From Chryseolinea lacunae (GTDB lineage: Bacteria > Bacteroidota > Bacteroidia > Cytophagales > Cyclobacteriaceae): a stretch of 64,000 bases of DNA. Location of the stretch: positions 62,001-126,000 of the forward strand of contig NZ_JAERRB010000006.1 of the NCBI RefSeq assembly GCF_016735595.1, read 5' to 3'. The notes under the pieces were generated by a model. It did not search any database and was not told the origin of the DNA. It saw nothing but the letters and a program-made list of their open reading frames with translations. Positions 8,973-17,691 of the stretch are shown here, one piece after another (position 1 is the first letter of the stretch; every line of letters starts with the position of its first letter). Both the position numbers and the translations under genes were made by a program.

Positions 8973-10195
8973 GCGATGGGTAACACTATTTTCACATCCG
9001 TTCCTTTATTCAATTCGCTGAACAGCTTCACTTCGCCGCGGTGCGAGCGGATCACATTTTGCACAAAGCTCAACCCAAGGCCAAAACCCTTCACGTGCAC
9101 ATCGCCTTGCCGCACCCGGAAGAATTTTTCAAACACCTTGCGTTTCATCGAAGGATCGATGCCGATGCCGTGATCGATGATGTCGATTTCGATGCCTTTG
9201 TGATTGTCGCGGGTCTGCACAACAATGTGTGGTGCGTGGAGCGAATATTTTTCGGCATTGTCAATCACATTGTTGATGGCCTGCGTCAGCAGTTCGCGGT
9301 CGCCGAGAATGAAGGCGGTAGCGGCTTCGAATTGAAGTTGTATGTGGCCGCTGCGTTCCTGCACTTTCAGCTGAAAGGCTTCGGCGCATTCCACAATGAT
9401 CTGGTGCACATCCACACGCTCCAGCGCAGGACGCTTCAGGTGATCGACCGATGACCCCAGCAACACCTGATCTATTTTTTGACGGAGTTTTTCGTTTTCT
9501 TTTAATAGAATATCCACATACACCTGCGTGCCCAACCCTTCCGGCATTTTGTTCTTCAGCATTTCACCGGCGATGCGAATGTTGGTTACTGGCGTTTTAA
9601 ATTCGTGTGTCATGTTGTTGATGAAGTCGTTCTTCAGTTCGGCAAACTTGCGTTCACGCAACAACGACACAATAGCATAGGCGAAGAAGCCCATCATGAG
9701 TACGAGGATGAATGTTGAAAAAATCCAGATGTCGAGCTGTGCGGCCACGTAGCTTTCCTTCTTTGGAAAATAGACGGCAAAGTTTTTTCCGGCCTCGCCC
9801 GTTTGCCACGATTCATCTGTGGCCATCACGTGGGGTTGTGTGGCTTTCACATAGTTGCCATACACCAGCGTGTCGTCGTCGGCATTGTACACGCCCAGTT
9901 CATAGTCGATGTCGAGGCTTCGCGACAGGAATTCTTCTTTCAGCAAACGGTCAAGGGCCTGGTCGTTCAGGTTGGTTTCGGTGGCCACAAAAAAGAAATT
10001 GGACGAAAGTTTTTTCACCTGCGTGTCGTGGGCTACAGAGTCGGCTACGCGCTTCAGCGCAAGTTGAACACGGTGGTCAAATTGTTGTTCGGCGGCATCG
10101 AAGGCGCGTTTGAACCAATAGACCTGCACCACCAGCAGGCACGTGAGCACCACCGTGCCCCACATGATGATTCGTCCCAGATGTTTTCTGTTCAT
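8969..10195 (-). CDS. Membrane sensor histidine kinase
   Basis: 408 aa: membrane segment at about 9-28, a periplasmic sensor loop (30-155), a second membrane segment (about 158-180), then HisKA with the phosphorylated His in NNMTHEFKTPVTN and an HATPase domain with N box NVIDNAEKYS, G1 DHGIGI, F box FEKFFRV and G2 GFGLGLS. There is no HAMP or PAS domain, as usual for RprX-like Bacteroidota kinases. It is first in an operon with the OmpR-type regulator and is transcribed divergently from the DUF2723 gene across a 133-bp AT-richer spacer that must carry both promoters. The signal sensed is unknown. Confidence 0.93.
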   Translation of the reverse strand: MNRKHLGRIIMWGTVVLTCLLVVQVYWFKRAFDAAEQQFDHRVQLALKRVADSVAHDTQVKKLSSNFFFVATETNLNDQALDRLLKEEFLSRSLDIDYELGVYNADDDTLVYGNYVKATQPHVMATDESWQTGEAGKNFAVYFPKKESYVAAQLDIWIFSTFILVLMMGFFAYAIVSLLRERKFAELKNDFINNMTHEFKTPVTNIRIAGEMLKNKMPEGLGTQVYVDILLKENEKLRQKIDQVLLGSSVDHLKRPALERVDVHQIIVECAEAFQLKVQERSGHIQLQFEAATAFILGDRELLTQAINNVIDNAEKYSLHAPHIVVQTRDNHKGIEIDIIDHGIGIDPSMKRKVFEKFFRVRQGDVHVKGFGLGLSFVQNVIRSHRGEVKLFSELNKGTDVKIVLPIA

Positions 10196-10328
10196 AGATT
10201 AAAAATAAGATTTAAAATGCCAACCTGTTGCAACACGCCGCACTTTAACACTCCATTAACACTTCTTTACATACTTTAACCCGCCCCGCCTGCGATGGGC
10301 CGTAGCATTGCATAAACATCCCCATCGT

Positions 10329-13300
10329 ATGCAAAACGGCTCACTAAACTTTTCGCGGCGCGATCTATCTTTTTTCATCGGCGCCATTCTTTTTCTTTCG
10401 GCAGGCTTCATCGCCATGGCCATCGACCCGGCCGACAACGGCTTCGGCGTGTTGACACTCTGGATCGCCCCACCATTGTTGCTGATCGGGTTTGCATTAC
10501 CCATCGTGGGCATTCTTGGTCTTGACCACTTCGCATCCCTTCACCTGTTGAAACGGTGGAAAGCCTCGCCCCTGAAACACGCGGTCGGCGCGCTGGCTTT
10601 TGTTGTGGCGTTCGCAATCTATCTGCTCACCCTCGAACCAACGGCCAGCCTTTGGGATTGTTCCGAATTTATTGCGTCGGCATTCAAGTTGCAGGTGCCG
10701 CACACGCCGGGCACACCACTGGCGTTGCTGGTGGCCCGCATGTTTACCATGCTTTCGTTCGGCGATGTGAAGCAGGTGGCCTGGACCATCAATATGATGA
10801 GCGGTCTTTTTTCGGCCCTCACGGTGTGGGTAGTTTACTACATCATCCACTACCTCATCCTAAGCCTGACGCCTGCGCACGCAAGTGGCCGGGCCATCAT
10901 CCTGGCCGCGTTGGGTGGCAGCTTGTGTCTTGCGTTTTCAGATTCGTTTTGGTATTCGGCCGTGGAAGCAGAAACCTATGCCGCCGCCTGTTTTTGTCTG
11001 GCTCTGCTGGTGTGGCTCATCCTGAAAGGCAAAGACCAACCCGAACCGGCACGCGGGCGATGGCTGGTGCTTGTGGCTTATGTTGCCGGCCTCGCCTACT
11101 GCATCCACCCCATGTGTTTGCTGGCGTTGCCCGTGCTGCCCTTCGCCTGGTACACAAAAGACCGCGCACCTTCCTATAAGAATATCATTGTCGCATCCGG
11201 CGCCGGGTTTCTCATCGTGTTTCTCATCAACCGCCTGGTTGCCGTCGGCCTTTTTGAACTGGCATTCTCGTTCGATTTCTTTTTTGTGAACACGTTGCAC
11301 TTTGCATTCTATTCCGGCGTCGCGGTGTTGCTGGTGCTGATGACGGCCATTGTCTATTTCCTGCTGCGCCGATTTTCGCAGCGCGCACACTATACATGGT
11401 CTGTTGTTTTTCTGGTGGCCGGCTTTCTTCCCTACCTCATGCTCTTCATCCGTTCAGGACACAACCCTCCGATTGACGAAACCAACCCGGAAAATTTATA
11501 CATGGTGAAAGCGTATATGAATCGTGAATCGTATCCCACCAGTCCGTTGGCGTTTGGACCTTACTTCGACGCCAACATCGAAGAGTTCGCCGTGAAAAGT
11601 AAAGCCTATGTGAAGGGGAAAAACGAATATGAACTCTCGGGGCCACTTGTCGAATACAAGTATGAGCCGTCGCGCCAAACCATTCTGCCACGGCTATACA
11701 GTAACGATCCTGATCACACCGAAGCCTATCGCAACTGGCTCGGGCTGCGGGCCGATGAAAAGCCGCGGTTCTCAGACAACGTGAAGTTTATGTTCACCGC
11801 GCAACTAGGACACATGTACTTCCGCTACTTCCTCTTCAACTTTGCCGGACGCGAAAGCGATGTGCAAGGTTCGGGCACGCTCATGCCGTGGGATAGCCTG
11901 AAGCTGGGTGGATCTCATCCCAACCCTGCACGAAATCAATACTGGATGCTGCCGCTGCTGGCAGGAGTGTTGGGATTGCTCTATCAATACAAAAAAGATC
12001 CTAAAGGATTTTTCTCGGTCGTCATTTTCTTTCTTATCACGGGCGTGATCCTCGCGTTGTATCTGAACTCGCCGCCTGTGGAGCCACGCGAACGCGACTA
12101 TATCTATGTAGGTTCCTATATGGCATTTTGCCTGTGGGTGGGAATTGGTTTTTTTGTTGTCGGAAATTTTTTCACGAAGCCGGGAGTGGCGTGGATCGTT
12201 ACGGCCGGCTTCAGCGTGCTGCTGCCGGCCTGGCTTTGCTATCAGAACTACAACGATCACAACCGTTCCGGGCGAACCTTTCAGGTCGACTATGCCCGCA
12301 ACACGCTGATGCAATGCGCACCCAACGCGATCTTGTTCACGGGCGGCGACAACGACACGTTTCCGTTGTGGTATGTGCAGGAGGTGGAAGGATTTCGCAC
12401 CGATGTTCGCGTGATGGTGCTGAGCTATTTCAATACAGATTGGTATATCGGGCAACTAACCAAACGCTACTACGATTCAACGCCATTCAAACTCACGCTC
12501 AGCGACAAGGCCTATCGTCAATATGGACCCAACGATGTTCTGTATATCCAGGAAAGCATCAAGGGAGGTATTGACGCAAAAAAATACCTGGAGCTGCTCA
12601 ATGCCGAACACGCCGGCTTGCGCGTGATGACCGGGCACGGCGACTCCTACAACATCGTGCCGTCGCGCATCCTCACCGTGAAGACAGAACACAACGACTC
12701 TGCCGTGCAAAATATGCTGACGGCTTCATCGCATCAAACGGCTGTTGTCGCTCCTGGAATACAGCTGAAGCTCACTGAAAACTATATGCAAAAAAATGTG
12801 CTCGCGTTGCTTGACCTGATTGTCAGCAACGGCTGGGAGCGGCCGTTGTATTTCAACTTCACGTCGCTCAACACGCTTGGCCTTGACGTGAAACCCTATG
12901 TGGTGCAGGAAGGCTCGCTATTCCGGCTCCAACCCAAACCTGCATCCGGCAAAGCCATTGCCGTTGATAAAGACCTGTGCTATAAAAACCTGATAGAAGA
13001 CGCCGACTACAGCAACCTGGCCAACCCGGATGTCTACTTCAACTACGAAGATTTTCAAGCCCGCATGGTGGTGCCGATCCGCCAAACTTTTAACACCCTG
13101 GCCGAAGCCTATTTCATGGAAGGCGACACCACACGGGCCGGCAAGGTTCTTCAACTGGCCGTCGGCAAATTGTATCCCGACCATCTTCTTCCCTCCTACA
13201 CCAACCTGCAAGCCGCCGAAATGCTCACCGCCCTGGGCAGAGACGCACAAGCGCAGCGCCTGGCCGCTTCCCTGTTTCAATACGCCTACGACGAGGTGCA

Positions 13301-13424
13301 GGAAGACCGGCGCACCGGCAAACGCAACGAGCTCAACCTATTCCTGCTCAGCAAATCGTCTGACATGATGAAGGACATGGGCAAAGCCGACTACGCGGAA
13401 AAACTTCGGGCGTTGGGTATGTAA
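10329..13424 (+). CDS. DUF2723 (PMT-like) membrane protein with N-terminal DUF3098-like module
   Basis: 1031-aa polytopic membrane protein. The main part (from about residue 80) is DUF2723, related to protein O-mannosyltransferases and other GT-C enzymes, with the acidic signature SLWDCSEFIASAFKLQVPH, then about ten more membrane segments, EPRERDYIYVGSYMAF, GGDNDTFPLWYVQE and a soluble TPR-like tail. Residues 1-70 form two extra membrane helices (RRDLSFFIGAILFL, LWIAPPLLLIGFALPIVGIL) resembling DUF3098, a small protein normally encoded alone. The first ATG in frame is 10329; a TTG at 10308 would add 7 residues. Likely role, inferred from family: sugar transfer from a lipid donor at the outer face of the inner membrane, perhaps onto secreted proteins or surface glycans. 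No partner gene is adjacent. Confidence 0.85.
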   Translation: MQNGSLNFSRRDLSFFIGAILFLSAGFIAMAIDPADNGFGVLTLWIAPPLLLIGFALPIVGILGLDHFASLHLLKRWKASPLKHAVGALAFVVAFAIYLLTLEPTASLWDCSEFIASAFKLQVPHTPGTPLALLVARMFTMLSFGDVKQVAWTINMMSGLFSALTVWVVYYIIHYLILSLTPAHASGRAIILAALGGSLCLAFSDSFWYSAVEAETYAAACFCLALLVWLILKGKDQPEPARGRWLVLVAYVAGLAYCIHPMCLLALPVLPFAWYTKDRAPSYKNIIVASGAGFLIVFLINRLVAVGLFELAFSFDFFFVNTLHFAFYSGVAVLLVLMTAIVYFLLRRFSQRAHYTWSVVFLVAGFLPYLMLFIRSGHNPPIDETNPENLYMVKAYMNRESYPTSPLAFGPYFDANIEEFAVKSKAYVKGKNEYELSGPLVEYKYEPSRQTILPRLYSNDPDHTEAYRNWLGLRADEKPRFSDNVKFMFTAQLGHMYFRYFLFNFAGRESDVQGSGTLMPWDSLKLGGSHPNPARNQYWMLPLLAGVLGLLYQYKKDPKGFFSVVIFFLITGVILALYLNSPPVEPRERDYIYVGSYMAFCLWVGIGFFVVGNFFTKPGVAWIVTAGFSVLLPAWLCYQNYNDHNRSGRTFQVDYARNTLMQCAPNAILFTGGDNDTFPLWYVQEVEGFRTDVRVMVLSYFNTDWYIGQLTKRYYDSTPFKLTLSDKAYRQYGPNDVLYIQESIKGGIDAKKYLELLNAEHAGLRVMTGHGDSYNIVPSRILTVKTEHNDSAVQNMLTASSHQTAVVAPGIQLKLTENYMQKNVLALLDLIVSNGWERPLYFNFTSLNTLGLDVKPYVVQEGSLFRLQPKPASGKAIAVDKDLCYKNLIEDADYSNLANPDVYFNYEDFQARMVVPIRQTFNTLAEAYFMEGDTTRAGKVLQLAVGKLYPDHLLPSYTNLQAAEMLTALGRDAQAQRLAASLFQYAYDEVQEDRRTGKRNELNLFLLSKSSDMMKDMGKADYAEKLRALGM

Positions 13425-13537
13425 ATTTTCTTATGTCGCCGATACTTTGGGATAAAAACGCCCTTTGCTGAAAATCCATTGTTTGAATTTCGCAAGGATT
13501 GATTTGAAAACTGCAATCCAACCCCACGCCGTATCCA

Positions 13538-13545
13538 TACCTTTG
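13538..13545 (+). promoter_or_regulatory. Bacteroidota -7 box (TACCTTTG)
   Basis: Perfect match to TAnnTTTG, 18 bp before the ATG at 13564. The nearest TTG upstream is at 13504-13506, too far for the usual 17-23 bp spacing, so only the -7 element is supported. Confidence 0.45.
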
Positions 13546-13563
13546 ACTTACAAACAAACGACT

Positions 13564-13815
13564 ATGGACCAGCAGCACAACTATGTGGGCATGTGGGTGA
13601 CGGGCGATGGCTTTATCCGGCAGGAACTCTTGCCGGAGGGCCGCTATGACGAAGCCCGTGGCACAAAGAAAAGTGCCTATACCGGACGATACGAAGTGAC
13701 GGGTGACTACATTTACTATTGGGACGACACCGGCTTCACCGCCGACGGCAATTTTGCCGATGAAAATACATTGCACCACGGCGGCTATATCTTCTATCGT
13801 GAAAAGAAAAACTAA
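13564..13815 (+). CDS. Small Atu4866-family protein
   Basis: 83 aa without signal peptide. The sequence YVGMWVTGDGFIRQELLP, GRYDEARG, SAYTGRYEVTGDYIYYWDD and LHHGGYIFYRE matches the Atu4866 family of small beta-rich proteins of unknown function. The ATG at 13564 starts the conserved region; a longer frame from 13465 has no family similarity before it. Its 3' end overlaps the AraC-type regulator start by 17 bp, so the two are co-transcribed. Family known, function not. Confidence 0.85.
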   Translation: MDQQHNYVGMWVTGDGFIRQELLPEGRYDEARGTKKSAYTGRYEVTGDYIYYWDDTGFTADGNFADENTLHHGGYIFYREKKN

Positions 13816-14749
13816 ACAGACAGAGAAGTCTTCCGAAACCAATTCCGCTCTGGAAAAGACGGAAACCCTGGAAGACTTTTATAAGAACAAGTTCAACTGG
13901 ATGCCCGAAAACCTGCGGAAGGACATCGGCCATTTCAACGTGTTCCGGTTGGAGGATTGCATGGGTCCCGACAAGGCACCTGTGCAGTACAGTCGGCGCG
14001 ACTTTTATAAAGTGTCGGTGATGCGGGGCAAACACGTGTATCACTATGCCGACAAAAGTCTGGAAGTGTCGGGCACATCGCTCATTTTCTTCAACCCGAA
14101 AGTGCCCTACACATTCGAGCAACTTTCGGGCGACCCCACGGGATATTTTTGCATCTTCAAAGAAGCCTTCTTCACACAAACCCTGCGCCAGGGCATTGGC
14201 GATTTGCCCATGTTCCAACCGGGCAACAAACCAAGCTATGTACTCACCAAGAGTCAGGATAAATATGTGGCCAATGTGTTTGAGAAAATGCTGGAAGAGA
14301 TAGGCTCGGACTATGTGTATAAGTATGATTTGCTTCGAAACTACCTGATGGAAATCATCCACTATGCACTGAAGATGCAGCCGACCGAAACGCTCTATCA
14401 ACACGCCGACGCCAACGCGAGAATCACGGCGGTGTTCACCGAATTGCTCGAACGACAATTTCCCATTGAATCGCCGTCACAACGTTTTACCCTTCGCTCG
14501 GCCCGCGATTTTGCCGAACAACTTGCCGTTCACGTCAACCATCTTAACCGGGCCATCCGCACGACCACGGGCAAGACCACCAGCGAACATATTTTCGACC
14601 GCCTGGCCAGTGAAGCCAAAGTGTTGCTGAAACATACGCACTGGAATGTGGCCGAGATCAGCTATTGCCTGGGCTTTGAAGACCCGGCTCATTTTAATCA
14701 CTTCTTCAAGAAACACACCAACACCACGCCTTCGGCGTATCGCGCATAG
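13799..14749 (+). CDS. AraC-family transcriptional regulator
   Basis: About 316 aa if started at the GTG at 13799. An N-terminal cupin-like sensing domain (residues about 40-170, with PVQYSRRDFYKVSVMRG and LIFFNPKVPYTFEQL) is followed by an AraC double helix-turn-helix ending in the signature VAEISYCLGFEDPAHFNHFFK. The frame also contains ATG codons at 13760 (deep inside the previous gene) and 13901 (which would remove EDFYKNKF-type conserved residues), so the GTG giving a 17-bp overlap is preferred but not certain. Probably regulates nearby genes; AraC proteins of this type often sit beside SDR oxidoreductases, as here. Confidence 0.88.
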   Translation: MKRKTKQTEKSSETNSALEKTETLEDFYKNKFNWMPENLRKDIGHFNVFRLEDCMGPDKAPVQYSRRDFYKVSVMRGKHVYHYADKSLEVSGTSLIFFNPKVPYTFEQLSGDPTGYFCIFKEAFFTQTLRQGIGDLPMFQPGNKPSYVLTKSQDKYVANVFEKMLEEIGSDYVYKYDLLRNYLMEIIHYALKMQPTETLYQHADANARITAVFTELLERQFPIESPSQRFTLRSARDFAEQLAVHVNHLNRAIRTTTGKTTSEHIFDRLASEAKVLLKHTHWNVAEISYCLGFEDPAHFNHFFKKHTNTTPSAYRA

Positions 14750-14774
14750 TCATGCCCATGCAATCTCCTGCGGT

Positions 14775-15107
14775 ATGGCACTAGTGCTGAAAAAAATCAA
14801 AGAGGCCTACGTCATCCACTACACGTCACAACGGGTAACCGGCAAACTAACGCTTTCCCTACACACCAAAGACATGCCCGAAAAAACGGCGCATCAAATC
14901 GACGCGTTGTGTTCGATGTCGGCAACACAGCCCTGCACCTATGCGCTGGACCACAAACAAGAAAAAGCGCTGATGGGCATTGTTTCCAAAATACAGAGCG
15001 AAAAAACATCGGACTATCTTTTCACCGACGCCCTTCAAAAAACCTATCGCGTCGAACTGGTGCACTTCATCACCAAAATTCATCACGCCCACTATCCCGT
15101 TCGCTGA
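14775..15107 (+). CDS. Hypothetical 110-aa protein
   Basis: Soluble protein with no signal peptide or membrane segment and no family I recognise. Coding character (GC-rich third positions, balanced composition) looks genuine. It starts 25 bp after the AraC gene on the same strand and probably shares its transcript. Longer in-frame extension to 14646 overlaps the AraC C-terminus and is discounted. Confidence 0.6.
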   Translation: MALVLKKIKEAYVIHYTSQRVTGKLTLSLHTKDMPEKTAHQIDALCSMSATQPCTYALDHKQEKALMGIVSKIQSEKTSDYLFTDALQKTYRVELVHFITKIHHAHYPVR

Positions 15108-15290
15108 TCCCTCTGCGCACACGCGTTTGTTTTGTCAAGCATGGCGATCATCTTTTAGATGAGTTTGATTTGGTATTTGAAACACTTTCCTGACGGTGTT
15201 TGAATTCTACAAGTATCCGTTTCAAAAGCGCAAGAAGGCAGACATGATTACACACGACCTTTGATCCATCAAAACAAAACACAACTAAGT

Positions 15291-16127
15291 ATGAAAAAGA
15301 AAGTATGGTTCGTTACCGGTGCCTCTCAAGGATTGGGATTAACGCTTGTTAAGAAATTACTCCGCGAAGGTTATCGCGTGGCGGCCACGTCGCGAAATCG
15401 CGATGAGCTTGCAAAAGCCGTTGCCTCAGACGGTGAGGATTTTCTCCCGCTTCAAACCGATCTGAAAAACGAATCGAGTGTAGCGAAAAGCATCGCCGAC
15501 ACGCTGGCACATTTTGGCGCCATCGACGTGGTGGTGAACAACGCCGGCTATGGACTGGCCGGCAGCATCGAAGAGCTGAGCGACGAAGAAGCGCGCGGCA
15601 ATTTTGATGTGAACGTGTTTGGTCTCCTCAACGTGACACGCCAGGTGCTTCCTCACCTTCGCGCGCAACGTTCGGGACATATCTTCAACATTTCGTCTAT
15701 CGGTGGATTCACCGGCGCGTTTCCGGGCTTTGGCATTTATTGCGCCACCAAGTTTGCCGTGCAAGGTCTTTCCGAATCGCTGGCGGCCGAAGTGGCTCCG
15801 TTTGGCATTCAGGTAACGGCCGTGTCGCCGGGCTATTTCCGCACAAACTTCCTCATGGAAAGTTCGCTTCGTGTTCCCCGTCACGAAATTGCCGACTATC
15901 GCAACGTGAGAGAAATGCAGGACGCACACCAGCACAGCTACAACGGCAACCAAAGCGGCGATCCCGAAAAAGCAGCAAGCGTGATTCTTGGCGTCGTGGA
16001 GAGCAACGAAAATGTGTTGAACCTGTTCCTGGGTCCTGATGCTTATGCACTCGCGGAACAAAAAATCAGCGCCGTTCAAAAAGACATGCTCCAGGTTAAA
16101 GCAGTGGCTACCGCTACTAACTTTTAA
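15291..16127 (+). CDS. SDR-family NAD(P)-dependent oxidoreductase
   Basis: 278-aa classical short-chain dehydrogenase: Rossmann glycine motif TGASQGLG at residues 9-16, NNAGYG, catalytic Ser in NISSIGG and YxxxK in YCATK. The C-terminal part (PGYFRTNFL, VILGVVESNENVLNLFLGPDA) matches the common oxidoreductase type found beside AraC regulators in Bacteroidota. Start 15291 (MKKKVWFVTG) directly precedes the first beta strand. It ends at a strong bidirectional terminator. Substrate unknown. Confidence 0.92.
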   Translation: MKKKVWFVTGASQGLGLTLVKKLLREGYRVAATSRNRDELAKAVASDGEDFLPLQTDLKNESSVAKSIADTLAHFGAIDVVVNNAGYGLAGSIEELSDEEARGNFDVNVFGLLNVTRQVLPHLRAQRSGHIFNISSIGGFTGAFPGFGIYCATKFAVQGLSESLAAEVAPFGIQVTAVSPGYFRTNFLMESSLRVPRHEIADYRNVREMQDAHQHSYNGNQSGDPEKAASVILGVVESNENVLNLFLGPDAYALAEQKISAVQKDMLQVKAVATATNF

Positions 16128-16164
16128 CATCGCCTGTCAACTTGCAGGATAGCGCATTGCTATT

Positions 16165-16203
16165 AAAAAGACCGCAGTGCTTTCTCACTGCGGTCTTTTT
16201 TTT
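16165..16203. terminator. Bidirectional rho-independent terminator
   Basis: Perfect 15-bp stem, arms 16165-16179 and 16186-16200, with loop CTTTCT, flanked by A and T runs on both sides. It lies between the convergent SDR gene (ends 16127) and the outer-membrane factor gene of the RND operon (ends 16227) and can serve both. Confidence 0.92.
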
Positions 16204-16226
16204 ATACTTCATACAAACACTCTCGT

Positions 16227-17669
16227 CTACTCCCAGCCACCACCCAGTGCTTTATACAACGCAATGAGCGAATGAAACTGTGCCTTGCGCGTATCGGCCA
16301 ATGCCAACTCAGCTTCCAACACTCCGCGCTGCGCCGACACCACTTCAAGATAGTTTGCATAGCCGGTGTTGAACAAATCGCGCGACGTAGCTACAGCATT
16401 CTGAAGCACTTCCACCTCCTGTTCTTTCAGGTCGGATGCAGCTTTCAGATTTTCGATGCGGTTCATGCTGGTCACCACCTCGCGATAGCCGTTGAGCACA
16501 GCACTGCGATAGTGATGAAACTCTTCTGCCTGAAACGCCGTGGCTGCCTTGTAGTCGGCGCGAATGGTGTTGCGCTCAAACAACGGCGTCGTCAATCCAC
16601 CCAACACACTGTAGGCTAGCGACCCCGGAAGATTAAAGAAGTAGGATGAACTGAACGACTGCAAGCCCACGGACGATGTGATGGTGAGCGACGGAAAAAA
16701 TGCCGCGTGCGCCGACTTCAAATCGGCATGCGACGCCAGCAGGTTCAACTCGGCTGCCTGCACATCGGGCCGACGGCGCAGCATGTGCGCAGGAATGCCG
16801 ACGGAGATTTCCATGGGCAGCGTTTGTTCCAGAATGGGTTGGCCTCTTTCTACAGGCTTGCCCATGCGACCCAGTAACGTATTCAACGCATTCTCGCCTT
16901 CCACAATTTCTTGTCGTATGCGATACTCCAATCCTTGTGTGTTGAGCAATTGCGCCGTGAATTGTTTCACTGCCAGTTCGTTTGCGCGACCTGCTTGTTT
17001 TTGAACGAGAATAACTTCTACAGCTTTTTGTTGCAGGCGGATATTCTCATGGATGATGTTCAACTCGTTGTCGAGGGCCAGCAGTTCGTAATACAACACG
17101 GCCACTTCAGACACCAGCGTGGTGGTGACCCAGTGTTTTCCTTTCTCGCTCGACAGCAATCGCAGGAAGGCAGCGCGCTTGCGGCTTCGGAGTTTTTTCC
17201 AAAGATCAATTTCCCAGGAACTTTGCAGGCCAGCATAAAATTCCGGAAGATGTTCGGGCATGCGTTTGTCGTCGGTGATGTTGTTGGAAAAGTTGGTATC
17301 AAAATTTCCCACGCCATCCATGGTGTGGGCGCCGAACTTTTGCTGACCACCCGCCACAAAGAGACTTGCCGAGGGCAACAGCGCTCCCTTGCGAACCAGA
17401 ACCGACGCGCGCGTCATCTCGATGCGTTGCAAGGCAATCTGCACATCCGGATTGTTTTCTACAGCTTCGCCAATGAGGCGCGTCAGGTGTTCGTCTTTAA
17501 AAAAAATTGTGCGCGGTGTGTAGCCCAGGCTTTTTGTGGTGTCAGGCATTCCACCGAATGCCTCGGGCACCTTCACGGCCTCGGGCAACAGGGGCTGTGC
17601 CACTTTGCAACTGCACAAGAAAGAAGCAACGAGAACAGAAAGAATATAGGGGGATTTCAGAAATGTCAT
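16227..17669 (-). CDS. RND efflux outer-membrane factor (TolC/OprM/NodT family lipoprotein)
   Basis: 480 aa, last gene of a tripartite efflux operon. The signal peptide ends in the lipobox FLCSC, so the mature protein is anchored by a lipidated Cys21. Two OEP repeats follow, with helical barrel segments including NNPDVQIALQRIEMTRASV and MLRRRPDVQAAELNLLASHADLKSAHAAFFPSL, the usual MexAB-OprM-type signature. It begins 22 bp after the pump gene. It forms the outer-membrane channel for the adaptor and pump encoded upstream. Substrates unknown. Confidence 0.93.
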   Translation of the reverse strand: MTFLKSPYILSVLVASFLCSCKVAQPLLPEAVKVPEAFGGMPDTTKSLGYTPRTIFFKDEHLTRLIGEAVENNPDVQIALQRIEMTRASVLVRKGALLPSASLFVAGGQQKFGAHTMDGVGNFDTNFSNNITDDKRMPEHLPEFYAGLQSSWEIDLWKKLRSRKRAAFLRLLSSEKGKHWVTTTLVSEVAVLYYELLALDNELNIIHENIRLQQKAVEVILVQKQAGRANELAVKQFTAQLLNTQGLEYRIRQEIVEGENALNTLLGRMGKPVERGQPILEQTLPMEISVGIPAHMLRRRPDVQAAELNLLASHADLKSAHAAFFPSLTITSSVGLQSFSSSYFFNLPGSLAYSVLGGLTTPLFERNTIRADYKAATAFQAEEFHHYRSAVLNGYREVVTSMNRIENLKAASDLKEQEVEVLQNAVATSRDLFNTGYANYLEVVSAQRGVLEAELALADTRKAQFHSLIALYKALGGGWE

Positions 17670-17691
17670 AAGGTTCTTAGCAGTCAGTTTG

